64,000 bases of DNA, from the NCBI RefSeq assembly GCF_002954685.1, contig NZ_MSCN01000001.1:3594103-3658102 (forward strand), given 5' to 3'. Positions 44,574 to 52,607 of the stretch are shown here, one piece after another. Each line of letters starts with the position of its first letter. Position 1 is the stretch's first letter. This stretch comes from Polaribacter porphyrae. Lineage in GTDB: Bacteria; Bacteroidota; Bacteroidia; Flavobacteriales; Flavobacteriaceae. The notes under the pieces are model-generated. The model ran no database searches, was not told where the DNA came from, and saw nothing but the letters and a program-made list of their open reading frames with translations. The translations under genes and the position numbers were made by a program.

Positions 44574-45593
44574 ATGAAAAAACAATTACTTTTATTCTCA
44601 TTTTTTTTAATCTCAATAACCTCTTTTGCACAAACTGCAACCATAGATGCTGCACCAACTTCGCTTGAACAAGCAGAAGTATTTACAATGACAGCTTCTT
44701 TTGATACAGGAGCAGGTGATAGTGTAGAAGGAAACTTAACCTATTTAGTAAGGTTGTATGATACTTCTGATAACACTTTTAGTTTTGTTGCTTCCAATGG
44801 AGTAGATCAAGATGGAGTAAATACAGCTTCTGGAGTGGTTTCAGGAAATATAACAGTTCCTGCTGATGCTACACCAACAGCAGACTTAGCTGCCGGTTTT
44901 GAATACAGATTAGTAGTTTCTTATAAGAGGTCTGTAGCTGCAGATTTTATCTCTACTGCTCAAGTGGTTACAATTACAAAAGCAGTAGTACCTACTATTA
45001 CCCAAAGCGTTATAACAACAGCTGATATTTTGGTAGATGAAAATGGGAAAGCTACAGGTTGGGTTCCTACTCCTGCTATATCAATTACTTTAGAAAATTT
45101 TGCACCTAACACAACTTACAGAGTTTTTAATCAGTTCAAAATTACTGATACCAATGGAAAACAATGGGGTGGTGGTAGTATAGATATTACTACTGATGCT
45201 TCTGGTAATGGAGTAGATACAACTTGGAATCCTGGTTTTTTTGGAGCTAATGGCGATTTTAATGGGTCAGAAACTACAGGTTATTGGAATTCAAATACTA
45301 CTGGTCCTGCTGGAGCTGTAACTAAAAGCCAAACTTTTACAATTACTCAAAATGCTACCTTAAATACTAAAGATTTTTCTTTAATTAATGTTTCCGTATT
45401 TCCTAATCCAACATCAGACAAAATAACTATTGAAACCCAACAAGAATTTAAATCAGTAATAATTTTTGATATAACAGGAAAAACAATCAAGTCATTTAAT
45501 AATAAACAAAAACTAAATGTTGCTGAATTATCTAAAGGAGTTTACTTCTTAAAAACTGATACAGGTTTGTTAGGTAAGTTTATAAAAAACTAA
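44574..45593 (+). CDS. Secreted T9SS protein, paralogue of the 41989 product
   Basis: A 339-residue protein. The signal peptide (residues 1-19) and first domain (about 20-125, SLEQAEVFTMTASFDTGAGD and SVAADFISTAQVVTITK) closely resemble the start of the 744-residue protein. A second beta-sandwich lies at about 140-255, and the T9SS type A domain closes the protein (VSVFPNPTSDKITIETQQEF and GVYFLKTDTGLLGKFIKN). It is therefore secreted to the surface. It probably arose by duplication of the neighbouring gene with a different middle part. Its own promoter and a strong terminator make it monocistronic. Confidence 0.82.
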   Translation: MKKQLLLFSFFLISITSFAQTATIDAAPTSLEQAEVFTMTASFDTGAGDSVEGNLTYLVRLYDTSDNTFSFVASNGVDQDGVNTASGVVSGNITVPADATPTADLAAGFEYRLVVSYKRSVAADFISTAQVVTITKAVVPTITQSVITTADILVDENGKATGWVPTPAISITLENFAPNTTYRVFNQFKITDTNGKQWGGGSIDITTDASGNGVDTTWNPGFFGANGDFNGSETTGYWNSNTTGPAGAVTKSQTFTITQNATLNTKDFSLINVSVFPNPTSDKITIETQQEFKSVIIFDITGKTIKSFNNKQKLNVAELSKGVYFLKTDTGLLGKFIKN

Positions 45594-45620
45594 TAGGACT
45601 TTTACTATTTATTAAAAGAG

Positions 45621-45648
45621 AAAACGCTAACTTTCGTTAGCGTTTTTT
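45621..45648. terminator. Bidirectional terminator
   Basis: A perfect hairpin, AAAACGCTAAC with GTTAGCGTTTT and a TTTC loop, with T-runs on both strands. It lies between the convergent T9SS protein and ferredoxin reductase genes. Confidence 0.92.
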
Positions 45649-45674
45649 ATATAATAGACTATAATTTTGTACTT

Positions 45675-46919
45675 TTAAATCAATAGATTTAATGGTTTAA
45701 AAAGAACAGAAGCATCTATTAATTTGGTAGTATCAATCTTACTTCCGTCTTTAATAAATTTTGTTCCCAATACAAATGCTTTAGGATTGTTAATGGCATC
45801 CACAGCCAATAAAGTATCATCTTTAAAATACCAAAGAGAAATTTTTGTAGTTTCACTTTCTTCTTTTCTGATAAATAGTTGATTATATCCTTCTGATAAA
45901 CCAACCATTTGTAGTTTTACATTAAATTGATCTGACCAAAACCAGGGAATAGCATTATAAATAATTTTTTTTCCACAAATAGCAGCAGCTGCAACTTTTG
46001 CTTGATCTACAGCATTTTGAACAGATTCCAAACGTACAAATCGATTATAATGCGGATTTTTATGAAATGTACAATCGCCAATTGCATAAATATCATTGTC
46101 GTTTGTACAAGCAGTTTCATCAATTAAAATACCGTTTTCAATAACTAATTGAGCCTCTTTTGCCAATTCTGTATTTACACGAATACCAACACCAACAACA
46201 ATAATATCGGCTATATAAAAAGAACCATCTGCACAGTTTACAGTATTCACATCATCTTGAACATCAATAGAAATAACATTTTTATCAGTTAAAATTTCTA
46301 CACCATTTTCTGAATGTAATTTCATAAAGAAATCAGACATTTCTGGAGCTGTTACGCGTGCTAAAATTCTTGATTCACGTTCTAAAACTGTAACAGTTCC
46401 TCCCAGTTTTTTAATAGAAGCAGCTGTTTCTAAACCAATATAACCTCCACCAATAATTACAACTCGTTTATTAATACTATTCTGAAAGGCATTTCTAATG
46501 TTTGTTACATCTGCTGCAGTTCTTAAAGGGTATAAATTTTTAGCGTTTTCAATTCTTGGAATTGGCGGAATTATTGGACGAGCACCAGTTGCCAAAACCA
46601 ATTTGTGATAAGGTTGATGAGAACCATCACTTAAAATAATCGTTTTATTTTCTCTGTTAATCGAATTTACAGAAACACCTAAATTTAAACTAATATTATC
46701 TTTTTGGTAGCTATCTTCAGCTTTTAAAAGATTTACTTCCTCGTTTTGTAAATAGGTTTTTGAAAGTGGTGGTCTATGATATGGAAGTTCTGGGTCTTTA
46801 TCAAAAAGTAAAACTTCACCTTCCCAACCTTCTTTTCTTAGAGCAAAAGCAAGATTTACACCTGCATGACTTGCGCCAATTACAACACAAATGGAATTTT
46901 TAGTAGAATTGTCTGACAT
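45675..46919 (-). CDS. FAD-dependent ferredoxin reductase of the P450 system
   Basis: A 414-residue protein of the putidaredoxin-reductase type. An N-terminal FAD motif (VVIGASHAGVNLAFALRKEG), a second nucleotide motif for NAD(P)H (VVIIGGGYIGLETAASIKKL), and the ATG-type VLATGARPIIPP and IYAIGDCTFH motifs are all in place. It passes electrons from NAD(P)H to the ferredoxin encoded upstream, which feeds the P450. It is the last gene of a five-gene minus-strand set (dehydrogenase, esterase, P450, ferredoxin, reductase). Confidence 0.93.
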   Translation of the reverse strand: MSDNSTKNSICVVIGASHAGVNLAFALRKEGWEGEVLLFDKDPELPYHRPPLSKTYLQNEEVNLLKAEDSYQKDNISLNLGVSVNSINRENKTIILSDGSHQPYHKLVLATGARPIIPPIPRIENAKNLYPLRTAADVTNIRNAFQNSINKRVVIIGGGYIGLETAASIKKLGGTVTVLERESRILARVTAPEMSDFFMKLHSENGVEILTDKNVISIDVQDDVNTVNCADGSFYIADIIVVGVGIRVNTELAKEAQLVIENGILIDETACTNDNDIYAIGDCTFHKNPHYNRFVRLESVQNAVDQAKVAAAAICGKKIIYNAIPWFWSDQFNVKLQMVGLSEGYNQLFIRKEESETTKISLWYFKDDTLLAVDAINNPKAFVLGTKFIKDGSKIDTTKLIDASVLFKPLNLLI

Positions 46920-46950
46920 TGAATAATGTTTTTATTTTTATATTCTATGT

Positions 46951-47012
46951 TATTGCGAGGTACGAAGCAATCACATCTTTAATTTACAGATTACTTCGTT
47001 CTTCGTAATGAC
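46951..47012. repeat. REP-like palindrome in the reductase-ferredoxin gap
   Basis: TATTGCGAGGTACGAAGCAATC is mirrored by GATTACTTCGTTCTTCGTAATG, giving an imperfect hairpin of about 20 bp per arm. This matches the widespread bacterial GCGAGG-x-ACGAAGCAATC class of intergenic repeats. It may stabilise or process the operon mRNA. Confidence 0.7.
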
Positions 47013-47019
47013 GATTTAT

Positions 47020-47334
47020 TTAATCAGATTCTGCAACTTGTAATACAATTCCATCTAATTCTTCACTAATTTCCATTTGACAACACAATCTACTTTGTTC
47101 ATTTGCATAATCATTTAGCTCTAACATATCTGTTTCAATTTCTGTAGCTTCGCCTGTTTTTGCTTGATGTTCTGGAGCTACGTGTACGTGACAGGTTGCA
47201 CAAGAACATACGCCTCCACAATCTCCATCAATACCTGCAACATTATTATCTACTGCCAATTGCATTACTGAACCAGAAGTTCCTTCTAATTCTATAGTTT
47301 CGTTATCTCTTGTTATAAAAGTTATTTTTGCCAT
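47020..47334 (-). CDS. 2Fe-2S ferredoxin (putidaredoxin type) of the P450 system
   Basis: I start at ATG 47334, giving 104 residues. The cluster ligands are Cys39, Cys45 and Cys48 (CX5CX2C in DGDCGGVCSCATCHVHV) plus Cys84 or Cys85 near the end, exactly as in adrenodoxin/putidaredoxin ferredoxins. It carries single electrons from the reductase to the P450. A longer frame reaching upstream would cross a repeat sequence and is rejected. Confidence 0.93.
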   Translation of the reverse strand: MAKITFITRDNETIELEGTSGSVMQLAVDNNVAGIDGDCGGVCSCATCHVHVAPEHQAKTGEATEIETDMLELNDYANEQSRLCCQMEISEELDGIVLQVAESD

Positions 47335-47352
47335 AATTTTTTGTTTTTTTAG

Positions 47353-47378
47353 TCTCGCAAAGACGCAGAGACGCAAAG
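47353..47378. repeat. Short CGCAAAGACGCAGAGACGCAAAG repeat
   Basis: A tandem-like run of ACGCA/GACGCA units of a type common in flavobacterial intergenic regions, between the ferredoxin and P450 genes. A related CTTTTGCG sequence occurs at 59761-59788. Confidence 0.55.
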
Positions 47379-47409
47379 TTTTTTATCTAATATTTTTATT
47401 TTTTCCTCT

Positions 47410-47483
47410 CACAGTTTGTCATTCTGAAAGAATCGTTTCTGAAATTTTTATTGTGTGAGACGCTTTTAGCGTGACAAACTGTG
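47410..47483. repeat. Long inverted repeat in the ferredoxin-P450 gap
   Basis: Perfect 12-bp arms (CACAGTTTGTCA, 47410-47421, and TGACAAACTGTG, 47472-47483) enclose about 50 bp containing further pairing (TGAAAGAATCGTTTCTGA). It is another flavobacterial intergenic repeat type placed between two genes of the P450 operon. Confidence 0.75.
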
Positions 47484-47513
47484 TGTTGAATTTCTTGTTT
47501 TGAGTCTTTTCTC

Positions 47514-48671
47514 TTATTTTTTATTAAACTGAACAGTTAGGTTATCATAACCAACTTTTCGTTTGAATTCTCCTAATTCTTCAATGTTTTCTTTGTATTC
47601 TAAAATATCTATAGATTTTACTTTTTTTGGTAATGTTGTTAATAAAGTTCGCATAATTTGTCTTGCATGCGTTGCTCCTAAACAGTTATGAGTACCAAAA
47701 CCAAAAGCCACGTGAGGGTTTACTTTTCTATCCAAAATAACTTCATTTGGGTTTTCAAAAGTTCTTTCATCTCTATTTGCAGATGCCCAACATAACGAAA
47801 TTCTAGAATCCGCTTTTATTGCGTGTTCGCAAACTTGTGTGTCTTGTGTTGCAACACGTCCCATATGTGTTAAAGGAGAAAAATAACGGATTAATTCTTC
47901 AACAGCATTGTTCACCATTTCTGGACTTTCTTTTAACTGCTCTAAAGATTTTGGATGTTCTGCGAAATAAGCGATTGAATTTGTAACTGCATTAATAACT
48001 GTATCTCTACCACCAGCAAAAGTTAAAATCATTACACCTTTTACTTCTTCACGAGTTAATTTTTTCCCATCTTTTTCTGCTTGTAACAGCATAGAATACA
48101 AATCGTTACTTGGATTTTTGATGGCTTGTGTAATTCTTTTATCAATATAATCGTATAAAATATTTGCTTTATCTCCATCTAAATCATTTCCATGACTTCT
48201 AAAAACGTGTGTTCCCCAAGAAATCCAAGTTTCGGCTTCTTCAAAAGGTGTGTTTAGCAATAAAGTTAACGCTCGAGATTGTAGGCGTAAAGAAAAACCT
48301 TCTACAACTTCTACTGAATCTTTAGTTAGCACTTCATCTACAATGTCATTTATTTGTTGTGATAATATTGCAGAATATTCCTCTTCCAAAGGTCTTTTAA
48401 ACCAAGGTTCTACCAGATTCCTGTAGTCTTTATGTTCAGGAGGGTCTACTTCAAAAGGAATTTGACGTGTTGTTCGAATGGCAACTTCGGAGGGTACTAC
48501 AATTCGTCCTGGAGTTGCTCCAGATTGAAAAGCTTTCCAAGCATGTGCGCATTTACGCACATCTTTTAAACCTAAAACCATTGTTACAGGATCATTTTGA
48601 TCATCCATTTTACCAAGGCCAGTTGTTTGTCTTGCTGCTGCAAAAGGATCTGGAAGTTTACTTTTTTTCAT
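47514..48671 (-). CDS. Cytochrome P450, probable 6-O-methyl-D-galactose demethylase
   Basis: A 385-residue soluble bacterial P450. The haem ligand is Cys330 in FGFGTHNCLG, the I-helix has FAGGRDTVIN and the K-helix ExxR is EELIR. With the adjacent ferredoxin and reductase it forms a complete class I system. Homologous trios in porphyran loci of Zobellia and Formosa oxidatively demethylate 6-O-methyl-D-galactose and release formaldehyde. The same context (GH16, GH117, sulfatase, anhydrogalactose genes) supports that assignment here. The downstream esterase and dehydrogenase genes fit formaldehyde handling. Substrate is inferred. Confidence 0.88.
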   Translation of the reverse strand: MKKSKLPDPFAAARQTTGLGKMDDQNDPVTMVLGLKDVRKCAHAWKAFQSGATPGRIVVPSEVAIRTTRQIPFEVDPPEHKDYRNLVEPWFKRPLEEEYSAILSQQINDIVDEVLTKDSVEVVEGFSLRLQSRALTLLLNTPFEEAETWISWGTHVFRSHGNDLDGDKANILYDYIDKRITQAIKNPSNDLYSMLLQAEKDGKKLTREEVKGVMILTFAGGRDTVINAVTNSIAYFAEHPKSLEQLKESPEMVNNAVEELIRYFSPLTHMGRVATQDTQVCEHAIKADSRISLCWASANRDERTFENPNEVILDRKVNPHVAFGFGTHNCLGATHARQIMRTLLTTLPKKVKSIDILEYKENIEELGEFKRKVGYDNLTVQFNKK

Positions 48672-48682
48672 AAGTTGTGTTT

Positions 48683-49486
48683 TTAGTTTTTTAAAGTATC
48701 GTTAAAAAACAAAATGGTTTCTTTAATATGAGTTTCCCAATACATCCATTCGTGTTTCCCTTCGTTTTCTTTATAAATATGATTGATTTTTAAATTTTTT
48801 AATTGTTGATGCAACTTTCTATTTCCTTCGATAAGTACATCATCTTTACCACAATCAAATCGAAAAGGGGGTAAATTTTCTTGATTTTTTAAAATTGTTT
48901 CGAAAACAGATTCGTTTTCTTTATCCTTTTGATGATAATTCTCTAATTCTTCTTCAACAAACAATTTCATTTCATCTATAACTGTAATGGAAGACAATCC
49001 AGAAACTGCTGAAAATTTAGTAAAATACTTTATTCCTAATCGTAAAGCACCAAAACCACCCATTGACAAACCAGCAATACATAATTTAGATTGTTCGTTT
49101 GCTTGCGGAATCAATTCTATAACAGCATTTGGAACATCATCAACAATCCATTTTTCAAAATTGGCATTTAGATGTGGCACATATCCACTTCCATCTCCCC
49201 AAAGTCCATCAGAAGGCATTGCAATAATCATTGGCTCAATTTCTCCATTTTCTATCCAAGTTTTCAGTTGCAAATGAATTCCTGTTTTTTGAGACCAAAT
49301 CCAGTGACTTCCATATACTCCATGTAATAGAGTTACAATTGGTAAGTTGTTTAAACTTTCTCCATCTGGAACAAATACAGTTATATCTCCTCTGTTTTTT
49401 AAGTATTTACTTTTTACAGTAATATGTCTTAAGTTGTTAGACTCAAAACGTGGGTCTGATATTTCTGTAGTTCTAAATTTTGACAT
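48683..49486 (-). CDS. Esterase family protein, S-formylglutathione-hydrolase-like
   Basis: A 267-residue alpha/beta hydrolase of the esterase D type. The nucleophile elbow is AGLSMGGFGALRLG (Ser141), the oxyanion region is TLLHGVYGSHWIW, and a late catalytic His lies in GKHEWMYW. No signal peptide. In the P450 operon it lies 11 bp upstream of the P450 gene. FrmB-like esterases hydrolyse S-formyl thiol adducts in formaldehyde oxidation, so it may act after the dehydrogenase. A deacetylase role on the glycan is an alternative. Confidence 0.8.
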   Translation of the reverse strand: MSKFRTTEISDPRFESNNLRHITVKSKYLKNRGDITVFVPDGESLNNLPIVTLLHGVYGSHWIWSQKTGIHLQLKTWIENGEIEPMIIAMPSDGLWGDGSGYVPHLNANFEKWIVDDVPNAVIELIPQANEQSKLCIAGLSMGGFGALRLGIKYFTKFSAVSGLSSITVIDEMKLFVEEELENYHQKDKENESVFETILKNQENLPPFRFDCGKDDVLIEGNRKLHQQLKNLKINHIYKENEGKHEWMYWETHIKETILFFNDTLKN

Positions 49487-49538
49487 TTTATTTTATTTGT
49501 TTTTACACGGAGATTCGCAGTGTTTTTTCGTAGATCTT

Positions 49539-49576
49539 CACAAAGATTTCACAGAAATTCTCTGTGCATCTTTGTG
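49539..49576. repeat. Strong hairpin in the esterase-dehydrogenase gap
   Basis: Nested perfect arms, CACAAAGAT/ATCTTTGTG outside and CACAGA/TCTGTG inside around an AATTC loop, form about 15 bp of stem. It is one more repeat type (CACAAAG...CTTTGTG) in a gap of this operon. Confidence 0.78.
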
Positions 49577-49584
49577 TACTAACT

Positions 49585-50703
49585 CTATTCAAAAACAATT
49601 ACACCTTTTGCATTTTTGCCAGATAACATATCATCAAAAGCTTGTTGTAAATTGTCTAAAGGATAAGTTCTTGTAATCATTTCATCTAACATAATCTCTC
49701 CATTTTTATAATAATTTAAAATGATTGGAAAATCTTTTTGCGGATTACATTTGCCATATAAAGGATTGATATATATTTTATCCCATTCAAACAAAGCCAT
49801 ATCTACAAGTACTTTTTCTTCAATTCCACTAACTTGAACAGCTGTTCCTGCATTTCTAATCATTGCCAAAGGCGCCACTCCTAAAGCTGGAATTGCAGTA
49901 CATTCAAAAGCATAATCTGCACCTCTTCCATTCGTCATTTCTTTTACTTTTTCAGCAGCTTTTAGCAAACCTTCATCATCTTTATCTGCTAAAATAGTGT
50001 GTGTTGCACCAAATTGAATTGCCATATCTAATCTTGTTTGATTGATATCAATTGCAATAATTTTTGATGCTTTAGAAACTTTAATTCCTTGAATAACATT
50101 TAAGCCTACACCACCAGTTCCAATAACAACAGCAGAAGAATTTTCTACAACTTTAGCTGTATTTACAGCTGAACCAAAACCTGTCATCACTCCACAGCTT
50201 ACAATACTTGCAGCAGGAAAAGGCATATCTTTTATGGTGTTTTTTACAACTGCAGACTCTTTTACTAACGTATATTCTGATAAAGTTCCTATATTAAAAG
50301 AAAGTTCAATGGGTTTTCCATTCCAAGTTGTACCTTCTTTATGCGCATGACCAGGTGTATAACCATTTGCACCAGCAACTACTGGCGAATTATTTTCGCA
50401 AATATGTTCGTTTTCGTGTTCGCATTGAAAGCAAGTTCCACAAGGTGTTGCCCAGTTTAAAATAACTGAATCTCCTACTTTTACGCTAGTTACATTCGCA
50501 CCAATTTCTTTTACAATTCCTGATCCTTCATGTCCCATTACAATTGGTTTACCCCAATTTAAAGAATCGTGGTCTGTATGACACAAGCCTGCTGCTTTTA
50601 CAGCAACTAAAACTTCATCTTCTTTAGGTTTTTGAATTTCGATAGTGTCAATACTAAATGAACCATCTCCTTTTGCAATTGCTGCTTTACTTTTTAATGC
50701 CAT
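49585..50703 (-). CDS. Zinc-dependent alcohol dehydrogenase (formaldehyde-oxidising type)
   Basis: A 372-residue medium-chain dehydrogenase. The catalytic zinc site has Cys41 (GLCHTDHDSL) and His58/Glu59 (MGHEGSG). The structural zinc loop is complete (Cys88, 91, 94, 102 in PCGTCFQCEHENEHICENN). The nucleotide fold is AVVIGTGGVGLNVIQG. It resembles class III alcohol dehydrogenases, and dehydrogenases next to the porphyran P450 of marine flavobacteria are known to oxidise the released formaldehyde. It is the first gene of the P450 operon. Its upstream region (50757-50772) has a CATTTGTTCT element like the secreted-protein promoters. Confidence 0.86.
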   Translation of the reverse strand: MALKSKAAIAKGDGSFSIDTIEIQKPKEDEVLVAVKAAGLCHTDHDSLNWGKPIVMGHEGSGIVKEIGANVTSVKVGDSVILNWATPCGTCFQCEHENEHICENNSPVVAGANGYTPGHAHKEGTTWNGKPIELSFNIGTLSEYTLVKESAVVKNTIKDMPFPAASIVSCGVMTGFGSAVNTAKVVENSSAVVIGTGGVGLNVIQGIKVSKASKIIAIDINQTRLDMAIQFGATHTILADKDDEGLLKAAEKVKEMTNGRGADYAFECTAIPALGVAPLAMIRNAGTAVQVSGIEEKVLVDMALFEWDKIYINPLYGKCNPQKDFPIILNYYKNGEIMLDEMITRTYPLDNLQQAFDDMLSGKNAKGVIVFE

Positions 50704-50890
50704 ATTTTAAACAATTATTTATAAGTTAAAATTATACGTTTTCTTATTAAAGAAATAGAACAAATGTTTTTTTTAAAGCCACATAAGAATAAAAATAAAG
50801 GGTCAAAAAAACATCTTTGATTAAAAAAAAAACATACGTGGTAGTTTTCTACTCAAAAAAGCATCAACTTTATATTCTTAAAACCGATTA
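50704..50890. promoter_or_regulatory. Divergent promoter region of the P450 operon and sulfatase gene
   Basis: It holds AAAACATTTGTTCT on the minus strand (50757-50772), like the conserved locus element, and TTCTACTCA (50847-50855) on the plus strand, a 9-mer also found at 54151-54159 before the GH2 gene. No -7 box at the 66-nt register is present. Confidence 0.35.
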
Positions 50891-52585
50891 ATGAAAAGCA
50901 TCATCATCAATAAAAAAAACATTTTTTTTAGTTTTATAATTTTAACTATTTTTTCCTGTACTTCAAAAAAGGAAGAGACTAAAACAACATCAAAACAACC
51001 GAATATTATTTATATAATGTCCGATGATCATACTACACAGGCGTTTGGAATCTATGGTAGCAGATTATCCAGTTTAAATCCCACTCCTACTTTAGATGCA
51101 GTTGCAAAGGAAGGAATGATTTTTAACAATTGTTTTGTTACAAATTCTATTTGTACACCAAGCAGAGCAACCATAATTACTGGCCAATATAGCCAAACAA
51201 ATGGTGTAATAGATTTAGAAGGAAGTATTAAAACGGAACATCAATATTTACCAATTGAAATGAAAAAATTGGGCTACCAAACAGCCTTGGTTGGGAAATG
51301 GCATTTAGAATATCAACCAAATTTCGATTACTATAATATTTTTACAGAACACCATCAACAAGGTTCTTATTTCGATCCAAATTTAACAGAAACTGGAATG
51401 AAATATGCAAAATATGGAACACCAGAATACGAAGGAAAAAAGTATGAAGGACACAGTTCTGATGTAATTACAGACATCACTTTAGATTGGTTAAAGAATA
51501 AAAGAGACAAAAATAAACCGTTTTTTTTAATGCATCAATTTAAAGCACCACATGACGATTTTGAATATGCACCTCGTTACAAAGATTATTTAAAAGATGT
51601 CGAAATTCCTGAACCATCAAGTTTATATGATAATGAAAACAACGGTTCTATTGCAACTCGTGGAAAAAATAATTCATTAATTAATGAAATTGGTTCATCA
51701 GTTTCCAAAAGAAATTCCATCAGAAATATGGGAATGCGAATTTGGAGTGATGAGTATATCAAAAGAAATAATCCAGATTTTGATATAACTCAAGTTGAAG
51801 GTTTAAGTGATAAAGCATATACCCACAAAACGTATCAAGAATATTTAAAAAGATATTTACGCTGTGTAAAAGGTATAGACGATAATGTTGCCAAATTAAT
51901 TGCCTATTTGAAAAAAGAAAATTTGTATGATAATACAATAATCGTTTATACAGGAGACCAAGGTTTTATGTTGGGTGAACACGATTATATAGACAAACGT
52001 TGGATGTATGATGAATCTATGAGAATGCCATTTTTTGTACGTTACCCAGAAACTATTAAAAAAGGGTCTTACACAGATGCTATTATAAATAATACTGATT
52101 TTGCACCCACTTTAATAGATTTAGCTGGAGGAAAAGCACCTGCAAAAATGCAGGGAAATAGCTTTAAACATATTTTAGAAACTGGCAAAGAACCAGAAAA
52201 TTGGCAACAAGCTACCTATTATAGATATTGGATGCATATGGCGCATAAGCATGCAAATCCTGCTCATTTTGGCATCAGAACCAAAGAATACAAACTCATC
52301 TTTTTCTATGGAAAATACTGGGTAGACACCAAAGATCCAAATGCAAAATGGAATAAGAATAGTTGGGGTAATAAGTTTACAATGGATACACCAGTTGCTT
52401 GGGAGTTTTATGATTTAACTAAAGACCCAAAAGAAATGAATAATATCTATAACAACCCTGAATACAAGGAAACTATTGCCAATTTAAAAACGCAACTAAA
52501 AGCAAAAAGAAAAGAAATTAATGAAGAAGATGGTGCAAAATATCCACACATTCAAAAAGTGATTGATGAACACTGGGATGATTAA
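50891..52585 (+). CDS. S1-family sulfatase, lipoprotein
   Basis: A 564-residue protein with a lipoprotein signal (lipobox IFSC, Cys23). The sulfatase signature is NSICTPSRATIITGQ with formylglycine precursor Cys88 (CxPSR). The metal site starts with YIMSDDHTTQ, and downstream motifs are VGKWHLEY and YTGDQGFMLGEHDY. It removes sulfate esters from algal polysaccharide; in a porphyran locus L-galactose-6-sulfate or a related ester is the likely target, but S1 subfamily and regiospecificity cannot be read from here. It needs an anaerobic or formylglycine-type sulfatase-maturing enzyme encoded elsewhere. It is 22 bp upstream of the beta-helix gene. Confidence 0.92.
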   Translation: MKSIIINKKNIFFSFIILTIFSCTSKKEETKTTSKQPNIIYIMSDDHTTQAFGIYGSRLSSLNPTPTLDAVAKEGMIFNNCFVTNSICTPSRATIITGQYSQTNGVIDLEGSIKTEHQYLPIEMKKLGYQTALVGKWHLEYQPNFDYYNIFTEHHQQGSYFDPNLTETGMKYAKYGTPEYEGKKYEGHSSDVITDITLDWLKNKRDKNKPFFLMHQFKAPHDDFEYAPRYKDYLKDVEIPEPSSLYDNENNGSIATRGKNNSLINEIGSSVSKRNSIRNMGMRIWSDEYIKRNNPDFDITQVEGLSDKAYTHKTYQEYLKRYLRCVKGIDDNVAKLIAYLKKENLYDNTIIVYTGDQGFMLGEHDYIDKRWMYDESMRMPFFVRYPETIKKGSYTDAIINNTDFAPTLIDLAGGKAPAKMQGNSFKHILETGKEPENWQQATYYRYWMHMAHKHANPAHFGIRTKEYKLIFFYGKYWVDTKDPNAKWNKNSWGNKFTMDTPVAWEFYDLTKDPKEMNNIYNNPEYKETIANLKTQLKAKRKEINEEDGAKYPHIQKVIDEHWDD

Positions 52586-52607
52586 TAACCACAATAAAAA
52601 ATAAAAT

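Noticed and set aside
47335..47376. Upstream start for the ferredoxin
   Set aside because: The extension would encode the ACGCA-type repeat; ATG 47334 gives the standard ferredoxin N-terminus.
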